From: Planctomycetaceae bacterium
Lineage (GTDB): Bacteria > Planctomycetota > Phycisphaerae > Phycisphaerales > SM1A02
Direction of reading: 5' to 3'
DNA: 15,838 nt
Assembly (NCBI GenBank): GCA_027488415.1
Contig: JAIYBS010000133.1
Span: 1-15,838, forward strand
This document shows, piece after piece, positions 6,795 through 15,838 of the stretch. The translations under genes were made by a program, and so were the position numbers. Positions within the stretch are counted from its first letter, which is position 1. Every line of letters begins with the position of its first letter. The notes below the pieces were generated by a model. It made no database searches, had not been told where the DNA came from, and saw only the letters and a list, made by a program, of their open reading frames with translations.

Positions 6795-7256
6795 TCACGC
6801 CTTCGGCCGTTGCCCCGGCTTCAGGAGGTGACCGCGCTGGCGCAGCAGCATGCGCAGCGCGCTCGGGATTCCCGCCATGCGGAGGAGGTTGTCCTCCTTA
6901 ATCGCGATGGGCACGCCCATCTCGTAGCGGTTGATGGTTGCCGGGCTCATGCCGAGGATCGTGGCGAACGCGACCTGGCTCAGGCCGGATCGCTGCCGGA
7001 TCGCCTTCACCTCGTCGGGGTAGAGCGTGCCGGATGCCGCGCGGTACGCGTCGTACATCGGACGGAAGAGGTCTGGATCCGCGGGATCCGCAAGCTCCTC
7101 GCCGCACGTGAGGCACTCGAAGGCATCGACGTGAAAGGTGAACTCGACGCCGTGGATCTCGCAATCCTCGTCGTACGAGATGGGCTTTGCGTCGCGGAGC
7201 GCGGAACAGCGTGGGCAGAACATCGGCGAGAGGTTCGTGGCTTCGGCCTTCAACAT
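6795..7256 (-). CDS. MqsA-like antitoxin: N-terminal zinc finger plus C-terminal HTH
   Basis: 153 residues from ATG at 7256, overlapping the toxin stop by 7 nt; AAGG lies 7 nt before the ATG. The N-terminal part carries CPRC (14-17) and CLTC (48-51), a four-cysteine zinc site as in YgiT/MqsA proteins. Residues 82-128 are an Xre-type HTH: VKAIRQRSGLSQVAFATILGM, then SPATINRYEMG. In mqsRA the antitoxin comes second and its HTH domain represses the operon; the same order and overlap are seen here. Expected role: bind and block the toxin encoded just upstream and bind the palindrome at 7628-7649. It is longer than E. coli MqsA (131 aa). Base composition is visibly less GC-rich than in neighbours, which may reflect transfer. 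A generic zinc-finger/HTH regulator is the alternative. Confidence 0.82.
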   Translation of the reverse strand: MLKAEATNLSPMFCPRCSALRDAKPISYDEDCEIHGVEFTFHVDAFECLTCGEELADPADPDLFRPMYDAYRAASGTLYPDEVKAIRQRSGLSQVAFATILGMSPATINRYEMGVPIAIKEDNLLRMAGIPSALRMLLRQRGHLLKPGQRPKA

Positions 7257-7627
7257 GACGGGTCCTTCATCGGGAATCGAGGTTGATGGAACGACCAGAT
7301 GACCAATGCTGACTCAGGGCCTTCGGGAACACGACGGAACGCAACCTTCAGATACATCCGCTGACCGCCGACGACCGGCCTGAACACCCACACCTCACGG
7401 TCCGCGCAGTGGTGGTCAGCCAACGGGCCATCGAGGTAATCGAGCGCCTCGAGGGACTCGATGACCTGCCACAGGACGTCCGACGTCGCATCAACCTTCC
7501 GCATCGCCCTTCGCGTGATGCGCCGAGACACGATGAACCCGTGACGCCGCTCCGCGAGACCGCGGATGTGAAGCAGCGCTCCGTCCAACTCGACGGGAAA
7601 CCGCAGATTGACCGGATCATCATCCAT
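7250..7627 (-). CDS. MqsR-like RNase toxin (putative, BECR-type fold)
   Basis: 125 residues from ATG at 7627. The C-terminal core fits the MqsR/DUF4258-like toxin pattern: a helix (DVLWQVIESLEALDY, 50-64), then strands REVWVFRP (77-84), MYLKVAFR (91-98) and ALVIWSFHQ (107-115). Such toxins cleave mRNA, mostly off the ribosome. The N-terminal 45 residues (a strand pair, then FIVSRRITRRAMRK) are longer than in E. coli MqsR (98 aa). The gene overlaps the zinc-finger/HTH antitoxin by 7 nt and starts 21 nt after the RuvB-like gene, with a palindrome filling the gap. The partner and gene order are the main evidence; sequence match to MqsR itself is weak, so the exact toxin family is uncertain. Confidence 0.6.
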   Translation of the reverse strand: MDDDPVNLRFPVELDGALLHIRGLAERRHGFIVSRRITRRAMRKVDATSDVLWQVIESLEALDYLDGPLADHHCADREVWVFRPVVGGQRMYLKVAFRRVPEGPESALVIWSFHQPRFPMKDPSC

Positions 7628-7649
7628 ACCTCTACGCCTCGATAGAGGT
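7628..7649. promoter_or_regulatory. 22-bp palindromic operator candidate upstream of the toxin-antitoxin pair
   Basis: ACCTCTA (7628-7634) and TAGAGGT (7643-7649) are perfect 7-bp inverted arms around an 8-nt spacer, directly against the toxin start codon; an inner CCTC/GAGG pair is also present. A minus-strand TTGACT (7657-7652) upstream would be a -35. E. coli MqsA binds AACCT/AGGTT palindromes in its own promoter, so ACCT/AGGT ends here suit autorepression. The site also covers the stop codon of the RuvB-like gene (7651-7649). Confidence 0.6.
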
Positions 7650-8407
7650 CAAGTCAACCCACGAGCCGCCGAAACCCGCGCGATCATGACTGGATCGGGC
7701 AGGTTTCCGGGCGCGTTCTCGCCGCCGGACGCCACCCGCGCGCTTCCGGCCCCGCTGCCGGCTCGGACGTGGAACATCACCTGGTCCGCGACCTGCGCCC
7801 GCAACTGCGGCGACCCGGGCAGCCCGAGCGCCAGGGCCGCCCGGTAGGCCGCCGCGGTCTGCGCCTCCGCGCACGGATGCGGCAGATCCACCCAGAGCGG
7901 GCACAGCCTTCTCAGCACCGACAGCCGGCGCGGCACCGTGACGGCGGTCGCGATCACGGTGCAGTCGGCCATCGGCGAGCCGGCGTCGGCCTCGCGCGGC
8001 AGCGTTCGCATGCCCATCAGGGACACCAGCATCCGGAGCTGCGCGGGTCGGAGCTCGTCGATGCGGCGCAGGATGAGCGCATCGCGATCCTCGAGCGACC
8101 GCACGATGCGGGCGACGTGCTTCGCGTTCCGCACCCACGCCGCGTCGAGCTCGACGATGCGCTGGTCCGCGTCGCGCGCGAGCGCCCGCGCGACCAGCTG
8201 CTTGCCGGAGCCGTCGGGGCCGAGGATCACCGTGTCCTCGAGCACGCGGCCCTCCGCGACGGCGCGATCCGCCGCGTCCTCGAGCACGGCGACGGCGAGC
8301 GGCGCTCCGACGAATTGCCGCAGCGTGGCGACGTCGAGCAGGCGCGAGGGATCGCCGCACACGCGCGTGGCCGCGCGTGCGGTGACGGGGTCGGGTTGTG
8401 CGGACAT
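7649..8407 (-). CDS. RuvB-like AAA+ protein with degenerate ATPase motifs
   Basis: 252 residues; AGGAGG 7 nt before the ATG at 8407 fixes the start (an upstream in-frame ATG at 8458 is less likely). Residues 22-80 follow the RuvB layout: LLDVATLRQFVGAP, then DTVILGPDGSGKQLVARALA. The Walker A is GPDGSGKQ (63-70), with Gln where Thr/Ser normally binds Mg-nucleotide. At Walker B, DALILRRIDEL (109-119) lines up with RuvB VLFIDEIHRL so that Arg-Arg occupies the Asp-Glu position. The sensor region TVIATAVT lacks the usual polar residue. The RuvB C-terminal winged helix is not recognisable; residues 215-252 look disordered. So this is probably a pseudo-ATPase or a diverged AAA+ helper, not the Holliday-junction motor. 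It lies 153 nt after the membrane-protein gene and 21 nt before the toxin gene. Fold moderately sure, role unknown. Confidence 0.6.
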   Translation of the reverse strand: MSAQPDPVTARAATRVCGDPSRLLDVATLRQFVGAPLAVAVLEDAADRAVAEGRVLEDTVILGPDGSGKQLVARALARDADQRIVELDAAWVRNAKHVARIVRSLEDRDALILRRIDELRPAQLRMLVSLMGMRTLPREADAGSPMADCTVIATAVTVPRRLSVLRRLCPLWVDLPHPCAEAQTAAAYRAALALGLPGSPQLRAQVADQVMFHVRAGSGAGSARVASGGENAPGNLPDPVMIARVSAARGLT

Positions 8408-8560
8408 CTCGGTGCCTCCTGCGGCGCACGGCCGCGGCGCTCCTTGCGCGCGGGGCACGGTATCTCGCGGGCGCGCGATCCCCGGAGTTTCTGCGGAATT
8501 TCTGCGGGATCCGGCGCCCCGCGATGCCTCGCGGCGACCCCGCGCCGCCTCGCCGCGACC
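8408..8560. other. Intergenic stretch before the RuvB-like gene with a short direct repeat
   Basis: No gene is seen. TTTCTGCGG occurs twice in tandem (about 8489-8508), giving two CCGCAGAAA copies 10-11 nt apart on the minus strand, upstream of the RuvB-like gene. The half-turn-like spacing could suit a dimeric regulator such as the neighbouring WYL protein, but this is speculation. No convincing promoter hexamers were found. Confidence 0.4.
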
Positions 8561-8953
8561 TCAGCGCGTCGCTTGGTCCACGAACTTCAGCACGATGACC
8601 GTGGACGCCACGAAGACCGCCGCACCGACCGCCGCGAGGATGCCCCACGCCAGTCGCCGCCCTCGCGACGCGCGCTGCGCGCCCAGCGTCTCGACTGCCT
8701 GATGCTGGAAGCGGCTCGTCGCCGCGAACGGATAGTCGCGCGCACGGAAGTCGGGAATCGGCGGCAGGGCCGGCACCGCGGGCAACCGTTGCTCGGAGGA
8801 CGCCCCGGCCGTTTCCGCAGGTGCGATCGCGTCCACCGGCGACACCGCGACCTCTGCCTGCGACTTCACGTCTCCCGGCTCGGCCGCAGCCTCCGGCTGG
8901 ACCTTCGGCGGTCCGGGCGTGAAGTCGAAGTTGATCGGCTCGCCGTCGCCCAC
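8561..8953 (-). CDS. Small tail-anchored membrane protein with a Pro/Ala-rich cytoplasmic arm
   Basis: 130 residues, not recognised as a known family. Residues 1-70 are acidic and rich in Pro, Ala, Glu and probably disordered; 70-100 contain RARDYPFAATSRFQHQAVETL and end in RGRR; 101-123 (LAWGILAAVGAAVFVASTVI onward) form one transmembrane helix, followed by only seven residues. The positive-inside rule (RGRR before the helix) places the long N-terminal part in the cytoplasm. It starts 7 nt after the WYL gene stop, so both are very likely translated from one mRNA. It could tether a cytoplasmic partner to the membrane. Coding nature is supported by the tight spacing and the clear amphipathic-to-TM layout; function unknown. 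Confidence 0.7.
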   Translation of the reverse strand: MGDGEPINFDFTPGPPKVQPEAAAEPGDVKSQAEVAVSPVDAIAPAETAGASSEQRLPAVPALPPIPDFRARDYPFAATSRFQHQAVETLGAQRASRGRRLAWGILAAVGAAVFVASTVIVLKFVDQATR

Positions 8954-8960
8954 GCGTCGC

Positions 8961-10112
8961 TCACTTCCCCTCGATCATCGCGTGCATCCGGCGGATCTCC
9001 GCGTGCACCTTGTCGCGCAGCTCGGGCGGCGCCACGACGCGCGCATTGCTCCCGATGCCGAGCACCCACCACATGATTTCGTCGAGCCCGGCGACCTTCG
9101 CGGTGAAGCGCACCCATCCGTCGCTCAGCGGCTTGAATTCCTGGCTCTCGTGCCACTTCGTCTCGACCATGTTCCCCGCGACGGTGGGCGACAGGTCGAC
9201 CACCACCTTCACGGGCGCGCCCGGCGAGTTGATCGTCTCCCACGCATTCTTCAGGTAGCCGTCGACGGTCCACCCGCGCGGCAGCTCGAACGTCTGGCTT
9301 CCCGCGGTGACGCGCTTGATGCGCGCGATCTTGTACTGGCGCATCTCGCCGCCCGGGCGCTTGCGCGCGATCAGGTACCAGCTGCGGCGCGCGAAGAAGA
9401 CGCCCCAGGGCTCGATCTGCACCGTCTCGACCTTGCGGGCCTTGCCGAGCGATCCGGCGGAGTTCACGCCGCTGGCCGCGGGTTCGTCGCCGGTGACGGC
9501 CGCCGCACTTGCGGCGCCGGGCGCATTCGCCGTGCCGCCGCCCGCGCGCGTTCCCTTCGCCGGCTTGTACGGCGACTCGTACTCCATGCTCAGGACGCGG
9601 TTCTCGAGGATCCCGTCGAGCACGACGCGGAAGATCTCGGGCTTGTGCGGCTGCGCGGCGCGCAGGAGCCGCACCGCGAACCGCCCCTCGAGCAGCTCGA
9701 GCTTGCCGCGCACCTCCTTGCCGAGGCTCGCGGTGATGCGGTGCACGCCGCCCGCCGCGGCGTTGTTGTCGGGCGCGAGCGGCGTCCCGAGCACGCTCTG
9801 CGTGAGGAGCACGGACGCGACCGCCTCGGCCACGGAGAGGTCCTGCTTCAGGAAGTCGGACGCCTGGACGACGTAGCCCATCTTGCCGTCGCGCGGCCTC
9901 GGCTGCGAGACGATCTCGATGCCGATCGCCTGCATGCGCTCGATCACGCTCGACACCGCGCGCGTGGTCACGCCCCACTCCGCGGCGAGCTCCGCGCGCG
10001 TCGGCTGCTCGTGCCCGGACGCGAGCTGCTTGACGCGCTCGATGCGCTGGATCATCTCGACCGCGTCGGCGCGGTGCTTCTCGCCCGTCGGCTTCTTCGA
10101 TTTGGTTGCCAC
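8961..10112 (-). CDS. HTH-WYL-WCX transcriptional regulator
   Basis: 383 residues from GTG at 10112 (MATKSKKPTGEK). N-terminal HTH about 15-70: AVEMIQRIERVKQLASG, RAELAAEWGVTTRAVSSVIERM. Then a linking region (86-150), a WYL domain (about 160-285) with the name-giving Trp245-Tyr246-Leu247 in FARRSWYLIARK followed by RQYKIARIKRV, and a WCX-type C-terminus (about 305-383: ETKWHESQEFKPLSDGWVRF, VLGIGSNARVVAPPELR). WYL domains sense nucleic-acid or nucleotide ligands and regulate DNA-damage genes (PafBC) or phage-defence loci (BrxR/CapW). Oddity: residues 188-223 are a Gly/Ala-rich insertion inside the WYL fold. The start lies 10 nt after the YbjN-like stop and the stop 7 nt before the next gene, so it sits mid-operon. 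Targets unknown. Confidence 0.88.
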   Translation of the reverse strand: MATKSKKPTGEKHRADAVEMIQRIERVKQLASGHEQPTRAELAAEWGVTTRAVSSVIERMQAIGIEIVSQPRPRDGKMGYVVQASDFLKQDLSVAEAVASVLLTQSVLGTPLAPDNNAAAGGVHRITASLGKEVRGKLELLEGRFAVRLLRAAQPHKPEIFRVVLDGILENRVLSMEYESPYKPAKGTRAGGGTANAPGAASAAAVTGDEPAASGVNSAGSLGKARKVETVQIEPWGVFFARRSWYLIARKRPGGEMRQYKIARIKRVTAGSQTFELPRGWTVDGYLKNAWETINSPGAPVKVVVDLSPTVAGNMVETKWHESQEFKPLSDGWVRFTAKVAGLDEIMWWVLGIGSNARVVAPPELRDKVHAEIRRMHAMIEGK

Positions 10113-10122
10113 GTCGCCGAGT

Positions 10123-10914
10123 CTATTCCGCCGAATCCTCGGGGGAACGCGGCTCGGGCGACGGCTTCCTCGGCCGGGGCGCGTCCGGGGGCGGCGCCTC
10201 GGCGCCGGGCTCCGGCGTGCCGGGGGTCTCGGGGGTCGCCGGGGACTCGGGGATCGCCTGCGTGCCCGCATCGCCTGCTGGCGGCGCATCGCCGGTTCCG
10301 CCGAGGAGCCCGTGCTCCCCGAGCAGCTTGTCGATGTCGCGCAGAACCTCCGGCGGCAGATCCTTGCGGCCGCGGGCGGGCCGGCGGCGCGAGCGCTTCT
10401 CGGCGGCGTCCTCCGTGCGCTTGCGCGCCTCGTGCACGCGCGCGATCCGCTCGGCGTTGCGCATGATGGCGTCCTTGCTGTCCTCGTCGCGCGCGAGGAC
10501 GCCGTCGAGCACGGGCCAGTCGCGCACGACCGGCTGGAGGGCCATCGCCAGCAGCCGCACGAGCAGGCCCGGCATCAGCTCGCTGCCGAGCGCGTGCGCG
10601 TCGACGCGGAAGATCATGTCGCCGGAATCGATGTCGAGGTCGTAGTGGCCGCGCTCGGTGACGCGGTTGAGCCGCGTGACGAGCTCCGCGCCGGCCAGGC
10701 GGCGGTGCACCGGCACCACGAGGGGGATCTTCGTCTCGACGCGGATCGACACGCCGTCGGGACGCACCGTCACCAGCTGCGCGAACGTCATCTCGTCCGC
10801 GCGCATCATCATGAGGAGCTGGCGCTCCGTGGCGCGCTCGAAGAACTGCAGGTTCGCGGCCTTCAGGTGCTCGCGCAGGTTCATGAAGAGCTTGGTTCGC
10901 TGGTTCGGGGTCAT
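10123..10914 (-). CDS. YbjN-like (type III secretion chaperone-like fold) protein with disordered tail
   Basis: 263 residues; GAAGGAG is about 5 nt before the ATG at 10914. Residues 1-150 look like the YbjN/T3SS-chaperone-like fold: a helix (FMNLREHLKAANLQFFERAT), strands (FAQLVTVRPDGVSIRVETKIPLVVP split by turns), a helix (GAELVTRLNRVTE), then YDLDIDSGDMIFRVDAHALGSEL and a long hydrophobic helix. The DLDIDSGDMIFRV strand pair is characteristic. From about 165 the chain becomes very basic (RKRTEDAAEKRSRRRPARGRK) and from about 215 a Pro/Glu-rich low-complexity tail to the stop. First gene of the minus-strand cluster, so its fold suggests a chaperone or adaptor for a following product. Family match is by pattern and moderate only. 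Confidence 0.6.
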   Translation of the reverse strand: MTPNQRTKLFMNLREHLKAANLQFFERATERQLLMMMRADEMTFAQLVTVRPDGVSIRVETKIPLVVPVHRRLAGAELVTRLNRVTERGHYDLDIDSGDMIFRVDAHALGSELMPGLLVRLLAMALQPVVRDWPVLDGVLARDEDSKDAIMRNAERIARVHEARKRTEDAAEKRSRRRPARGRKDLPPEVLRDIDKLLGEHGLLGGTGDAPPAGDAGTQAIPESPATPETPGTPEPGAEAPPPDAPRPRKPSPEPRSPEDSAE

Positions 10915-11331
10915 CGGTCTCCTTCAGTATGGCGTGTTGCGGCACCCGGGCATCGGCCGGGGGACGCGGAAAGTTCGCGAACGCCGTCGTTCGCACCGAC
11001 GACCCGCCCCGCGAGCCGCCGTCGGCCGCCGGGCGGCCGCGTTGGATGTGGTGTCCCGGACTGTCGGCGGTGCGCCCGGAACCGCACCGTCGGGGGAGAT
11101 CATCGCCCCCGCCGATGAAGCCGATGCTGCAGCGCCGTGGACGATCGTAGGCAGCATGCACCAGAACCCTGAAATCACGCTCGTTGCCTGCATGTGGGCG
11201 CTCGGCGGCGCCCCGTCATCCCGCACCTACGCGATCGGGCCGAGCCCGTGCCAACCGTCTCCCGGGCGCCCCTCGGGCCCGCTCGTCCCCGCCCCCGGGG
11301 AGCGCGCCGCGGGTACGGTGTCGCCGAACCG
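10915..11331. other. 417-nt divergent intergenic region
   Basis: Lies between the minus-strand YbjN-like cluster and the plus-strand DUF4239 gene. No convincing gene is present. On the minus side CATACT (10931-10926) is a possible -10 close to the YbjN-like start; on the plus side TACGGT (11314-11319) lies 12 nt before the DUF4239 ATG. A GC hairpin (GGGCGC 11196-11201 with GCGCCC 11208-11213) has no T-tract. No riboswitch or repeat was recognised. Confidence 0.5.
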
Positions 11332-12039
11332 ATGCAGTCCGCACTCCTGACGTTCCCGCTCTTCGCGCTGCTGACGGCGGCGCTCGGCCTCGCGGCATCG
11401 ATCCTCGGATGGCGCGTGATGCGCGGCTTCATGAGCGACGACCTCTTCCGGCTGCTCGAGATCCTCGCGCGCGGCACGTTCTCCTTCCTGGTCTTCCTGC
11501 TCGCGCTGACCCTCACGAGCGTGCGCGAGAACTTCGTGCAGGCCGAGTCGGTCGTCGCGCAGGAGTCGCTCGAGCTCCGCCAGCTCCTGCGGGGTCCCGC
11601 CGTCAGCGGCGAGCTCCGCGCGGAGGTCGCCGCATACGCACGGGCGGTCGCGGAACGGGAATGGCCGGCGCTCTCCGAGGCGACGCCGCGGCTCTCACCG
11701 GAGGCCGGCGCGGCGCTCGATCGCCTGCGCGGCACGTGCGCCGGCGACGACCTCCGGGCGATCGCGCGGATCGAGCACCTGCGGGAGTCCCGGCTCGCCC
11801 ATGCCCGCGCGGGCGCTCACGCGGCGTTCTGGATGGTCATGGCGAGCGTGCTGCTCGTCGGATCCTTCATGCACGGACGGTCGCCGCCGTCGCGCGGGCA
11901 GTTGGTGGTGTTGGCGCTCTACCTGTCCGCGTTCGGCCTCGTGTTCGCGCTGATCCGCGAGTTCGAGCGCCCGTTCGCGGGCTGGGTCGCGGCGTCCCCG
12001 GATCCGATCCGCTCGGTGGTGGAAATGACCGGGAATTGA
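11332..12039 (+). CDS. DUF4239 (bestrophin-like) integral membrane protein
   Basis: 235 residues from ATG at 11332; upstream in-frame ATG codons give a Pro/Arg-rich extension that does not look coding. Four transmembrane segments: about 6-27, 47-64, 163-181 and 191-209. Between TM2 and TM3 lies the family's cytosolic helical part: VRENFVQAESVVAQESLELRQLLRG and AYARAVAEREWPAL, matching the DUF4239 pattern (acidic/Gln helix, then Y-x-x-x-V-x-x-x-E-W-P). After TM4, FERPFAGWVAASPDPI is the usual conserved end. Role unknown; the family is loosely called bestrophin-like, suggesting a channel, without proof. It stands alone between a divergent operon and gcvP (57-nt gap). Confidence 0.82.
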   Translation: MQSALLTFPLFALLTAALGLAASILGWRVMRGFMSDDLFRLLEILARGTFSFLVFLLALTLTSVRENFVQAESVVAQESLELRQLLRGPAVSGELRAEVAAYARAVAEREWPALSEATPRLSPEAGAALDRLRGTCAGDDLRAIARIEHLRESRLAHARAGAHAAFWMVMASVLLVGSFMHGRSPPSRGQLVVLALYLSAFGLVFALIREFERPFAGWVAASPDPIRSVVEMTGN

Positions 12040-12077
12040 CGCGCGGATTGCATGCGAGGGCGCCCGGGGTGCGGTCC

Positions 12078-12083
12078 TATACT
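12078..12083 (+). promoter_or_regulatory. Probable -10 element of gcvP
   Basis: TATACT lies 13 nt before the ATG at 12097; no good -35 is found at 16-18 nt spacing (TTGACG at 12036 is too far). The expected leader is only about 6-7 nt, too short for a glycine riboswitch or a Shine-Dalgarno sequence. Confidence 0.45.
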
Positions 12084-12096
12084 TTTCCCTTCACCC

Positions 12097-15054
<2,958 letters not shown>

Positions 15055-15071
15055 AGGCCGCGTGAACCCGC

Positions 15072-15838
15072 GTGAGCATCTTCCCGCTTCCCATCTTCGA
15101 GCGAGACGCCGACCCGGCGCACCGTGACGCGCTCACGGACGCCGAGGCGTACGCGCGGCTGAAGCCGCCGTCGTCGATCGTCGTGAAGTTCGGGTCGATC
15201 AAGCTGATCGGCGAGTACCCCTACGACGGCGACGCCAAGCCGGGCTGCGGCAGCAAGCTGGTGGTGAAGACGCACCGGGGCACCGAGGTCGCGGAGATGC
15301 TCACCACGACGTGCCCGAACAGCGGCTGCTCGAAGAGCATCAGCCGCCGCGAGATGCTCGAGTACGTCGACAACTCGGGCGGCAAGGACTACCCGTTCCA
15401 CACGAACGGCCGCGTCCTGCGCGTCGCGACGATCGAGGACCTCAACGCGTGGTCGGCGCTGAAGGAGCGCTTCCGCCGCGAGGAGCTCGAGGGCGTGCGC
15501 CGCGAGGCCGTCGCGATGGGCTTCACGATGAAGATCGTCGAGGTGGAGCCGGTGCTCGGGCGGGAGCACGTCGTCGTCCACTACCTGAGCGAGGAGCGCG
15601 TCGACTTCCGCGAGCTGGTCCCGATGCTGGCGCGGCGCTTCGGCGCGCGCGTGGAGATGCACCAGATCGGCGCGCGCGACGAGGCGCGGCTGACCGCCGA
15701 CTACGAGAAGTGCGGCCAGCACTGCTGCTGCAAGAACTTCCTGAAGGTGCTGAAGCCGGTCAGCATGAAGAGCGCCAAGACGCAGAAGGCCTCGCTCGAC
15801 CCGCTGAAGATCAGCGGCCGCTGCGGCCGCCTCATGTG
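15072..15838 (+). CDS. PSP1 C-terminal domain protein, RicT/YaaT-like (3' end beyond window)
   Basis: Starts at GTG 15072; the in-frame TGA at 15063 excludes an earlier start. 255 codons are visible and the frame is open at the window end. N-terminal strand KFGSIKLIGEYPYDG, an insert with CPNSGCSK, then the PSP1 core: LKERFRREELEGVRREAVAMGF, MKIVEVEPVLGREHVVVHYL, VDFRELVPMLARRFGARVEM, QIGARDEARLT, followed by CGQHCCCKNFL, KTQKASLDPLKISGRCGRLMC. The last blocks match RicT/YaaT, which in Bacillus joins RicA and RicF in an Fe-S-containing complex that helps RNase Y process mRNA. The cysteines (CGQHCCC, CGRLMC) are the likely metal ligands. Whether this organism has the other Ric partners cannot be seen. 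Downstream of gcvP by 17 nt. Confidence 0.9.
   Translation, partial: MSIFPLPIFERDADPAHRDALTDAEAYARLKPPSSIVVKFGSIKLIGEYPYDGDAKPGCGSKLVVKTHRGTEVAEMLTTTCPNSGCSKSISRREMLEYVDNSGGKDYPFHTNGRVLRVATIEDLNAWSALKERFRREELEGVRREAVAMGFTMKIVEVEPVLGREHVVVHYLSEERVDFRELVPMLARRFGARVEMHQIGARDEARLTADYEKCGQHCCCKNFLKVLKPVSMKSAKTQKASLDPLKISGRCGRLM

Noticed and set aside
10120..10125. TAGACT as a -10 element 7 nt before the WYL gene
   Set aside because: Its TAG is the stop codon of the YbjN-like gene and the two genes are only 10 nt apart, so it is more simply explained by an operon; the same applies to TAGCCT (1249-1254) before the Cdd1 gene.
11196..11213. GC-rich hairpin (GGGCGC/GCGCCC) as a terminator
   Set aside because: Short stem common by chance at this GC content, no T-tract, and neither flanking gene ends here.
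11158..11350. Possible 63-residue plus-strand gene in the intergenic region
   Set aside because: Pro/Ser-rich without recognisable motif, no ribosome-binding site, and overlaps the start of the DUF4239 gene in another frame.
12040..12096. Glycine riboswitch before gcvP
   Set aside because: The gap is only 57 nt and the probable -10 lies 13 nt before the start, leaving no room for an aptamer.

Overview
The window is very GC-rich (about 70% by eye) bacterial chromosome. The fused PSCyt1/PSCyt2/PSD1 (DUF1549/DUF1553) cytochrome protein followed by an overlapping Tat-exported DUF1501 protein points to Planctomycetota. A Phycisphaerae-like member is my best guess, but that is inference; no rRNA or other phylogenetic marker is present.

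Layout. Positions 1-326 (minus) hold the N-terminus of a Tat-exported flavoprotein resembling type II cholesterol oxidase. Positions 443-2439 form a small defence/repair/toxin-antitoxin island: an AbrB/MazE-type regulator (minus) diverging from a Vsr mismatch endonuclease, a Cdd1-family helix-hairpin-helix protein, and a MntA/HepT (MNT/HEPN) pair. Positions 2482-6704 carry the planctomycete exported pair (heme-c PSCyt/PSD1 protein and DUF1501 protein). Its 3' end runs into a perfect 35-bp inverted repeat (6687-6789) that separates it from convergent genes.

Positions 10914-6795 (minus) form a six-gene co-directional cluster: YbjN-like protein, HTH-WYL-WCX regulator, small tail-anchored membrane protein, degenerate RuvB-like AAA+ protein, and a MqsR/MqsA-like toxin-antitoxin pair with a 22-bp palindrome directly before the toxin start. 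This is the least explained part of the window and the best candidate for an undescribed system. Positions 11332-15838 (plus) carry a DUF4239 membrane protein, full-length glycine decarboxylase P-protein (gcvP), and a PSP1/RicT-like protein cut by the window edge.

Several genes (abrB-like, mntA, gcvP, DUF4239) have a TANNNT hexamer only 6-13 nt before the start codon, which suggests leaderless or near-leaderless mRNAs; others (hepT, RuvB-like, YbjN-like, mqsA-like) have clear Shine-Dalgarno sequences. Three toxin-antitoxin-type modules within 7 kb, a Vsr without a neighbouring Dcm methylase, and the long palindrome mark the left half as accessory sequence placed between housekeeping-type genes. 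No tRNA, rRNA, CRISPR array, transposase or riboswitch was seen.
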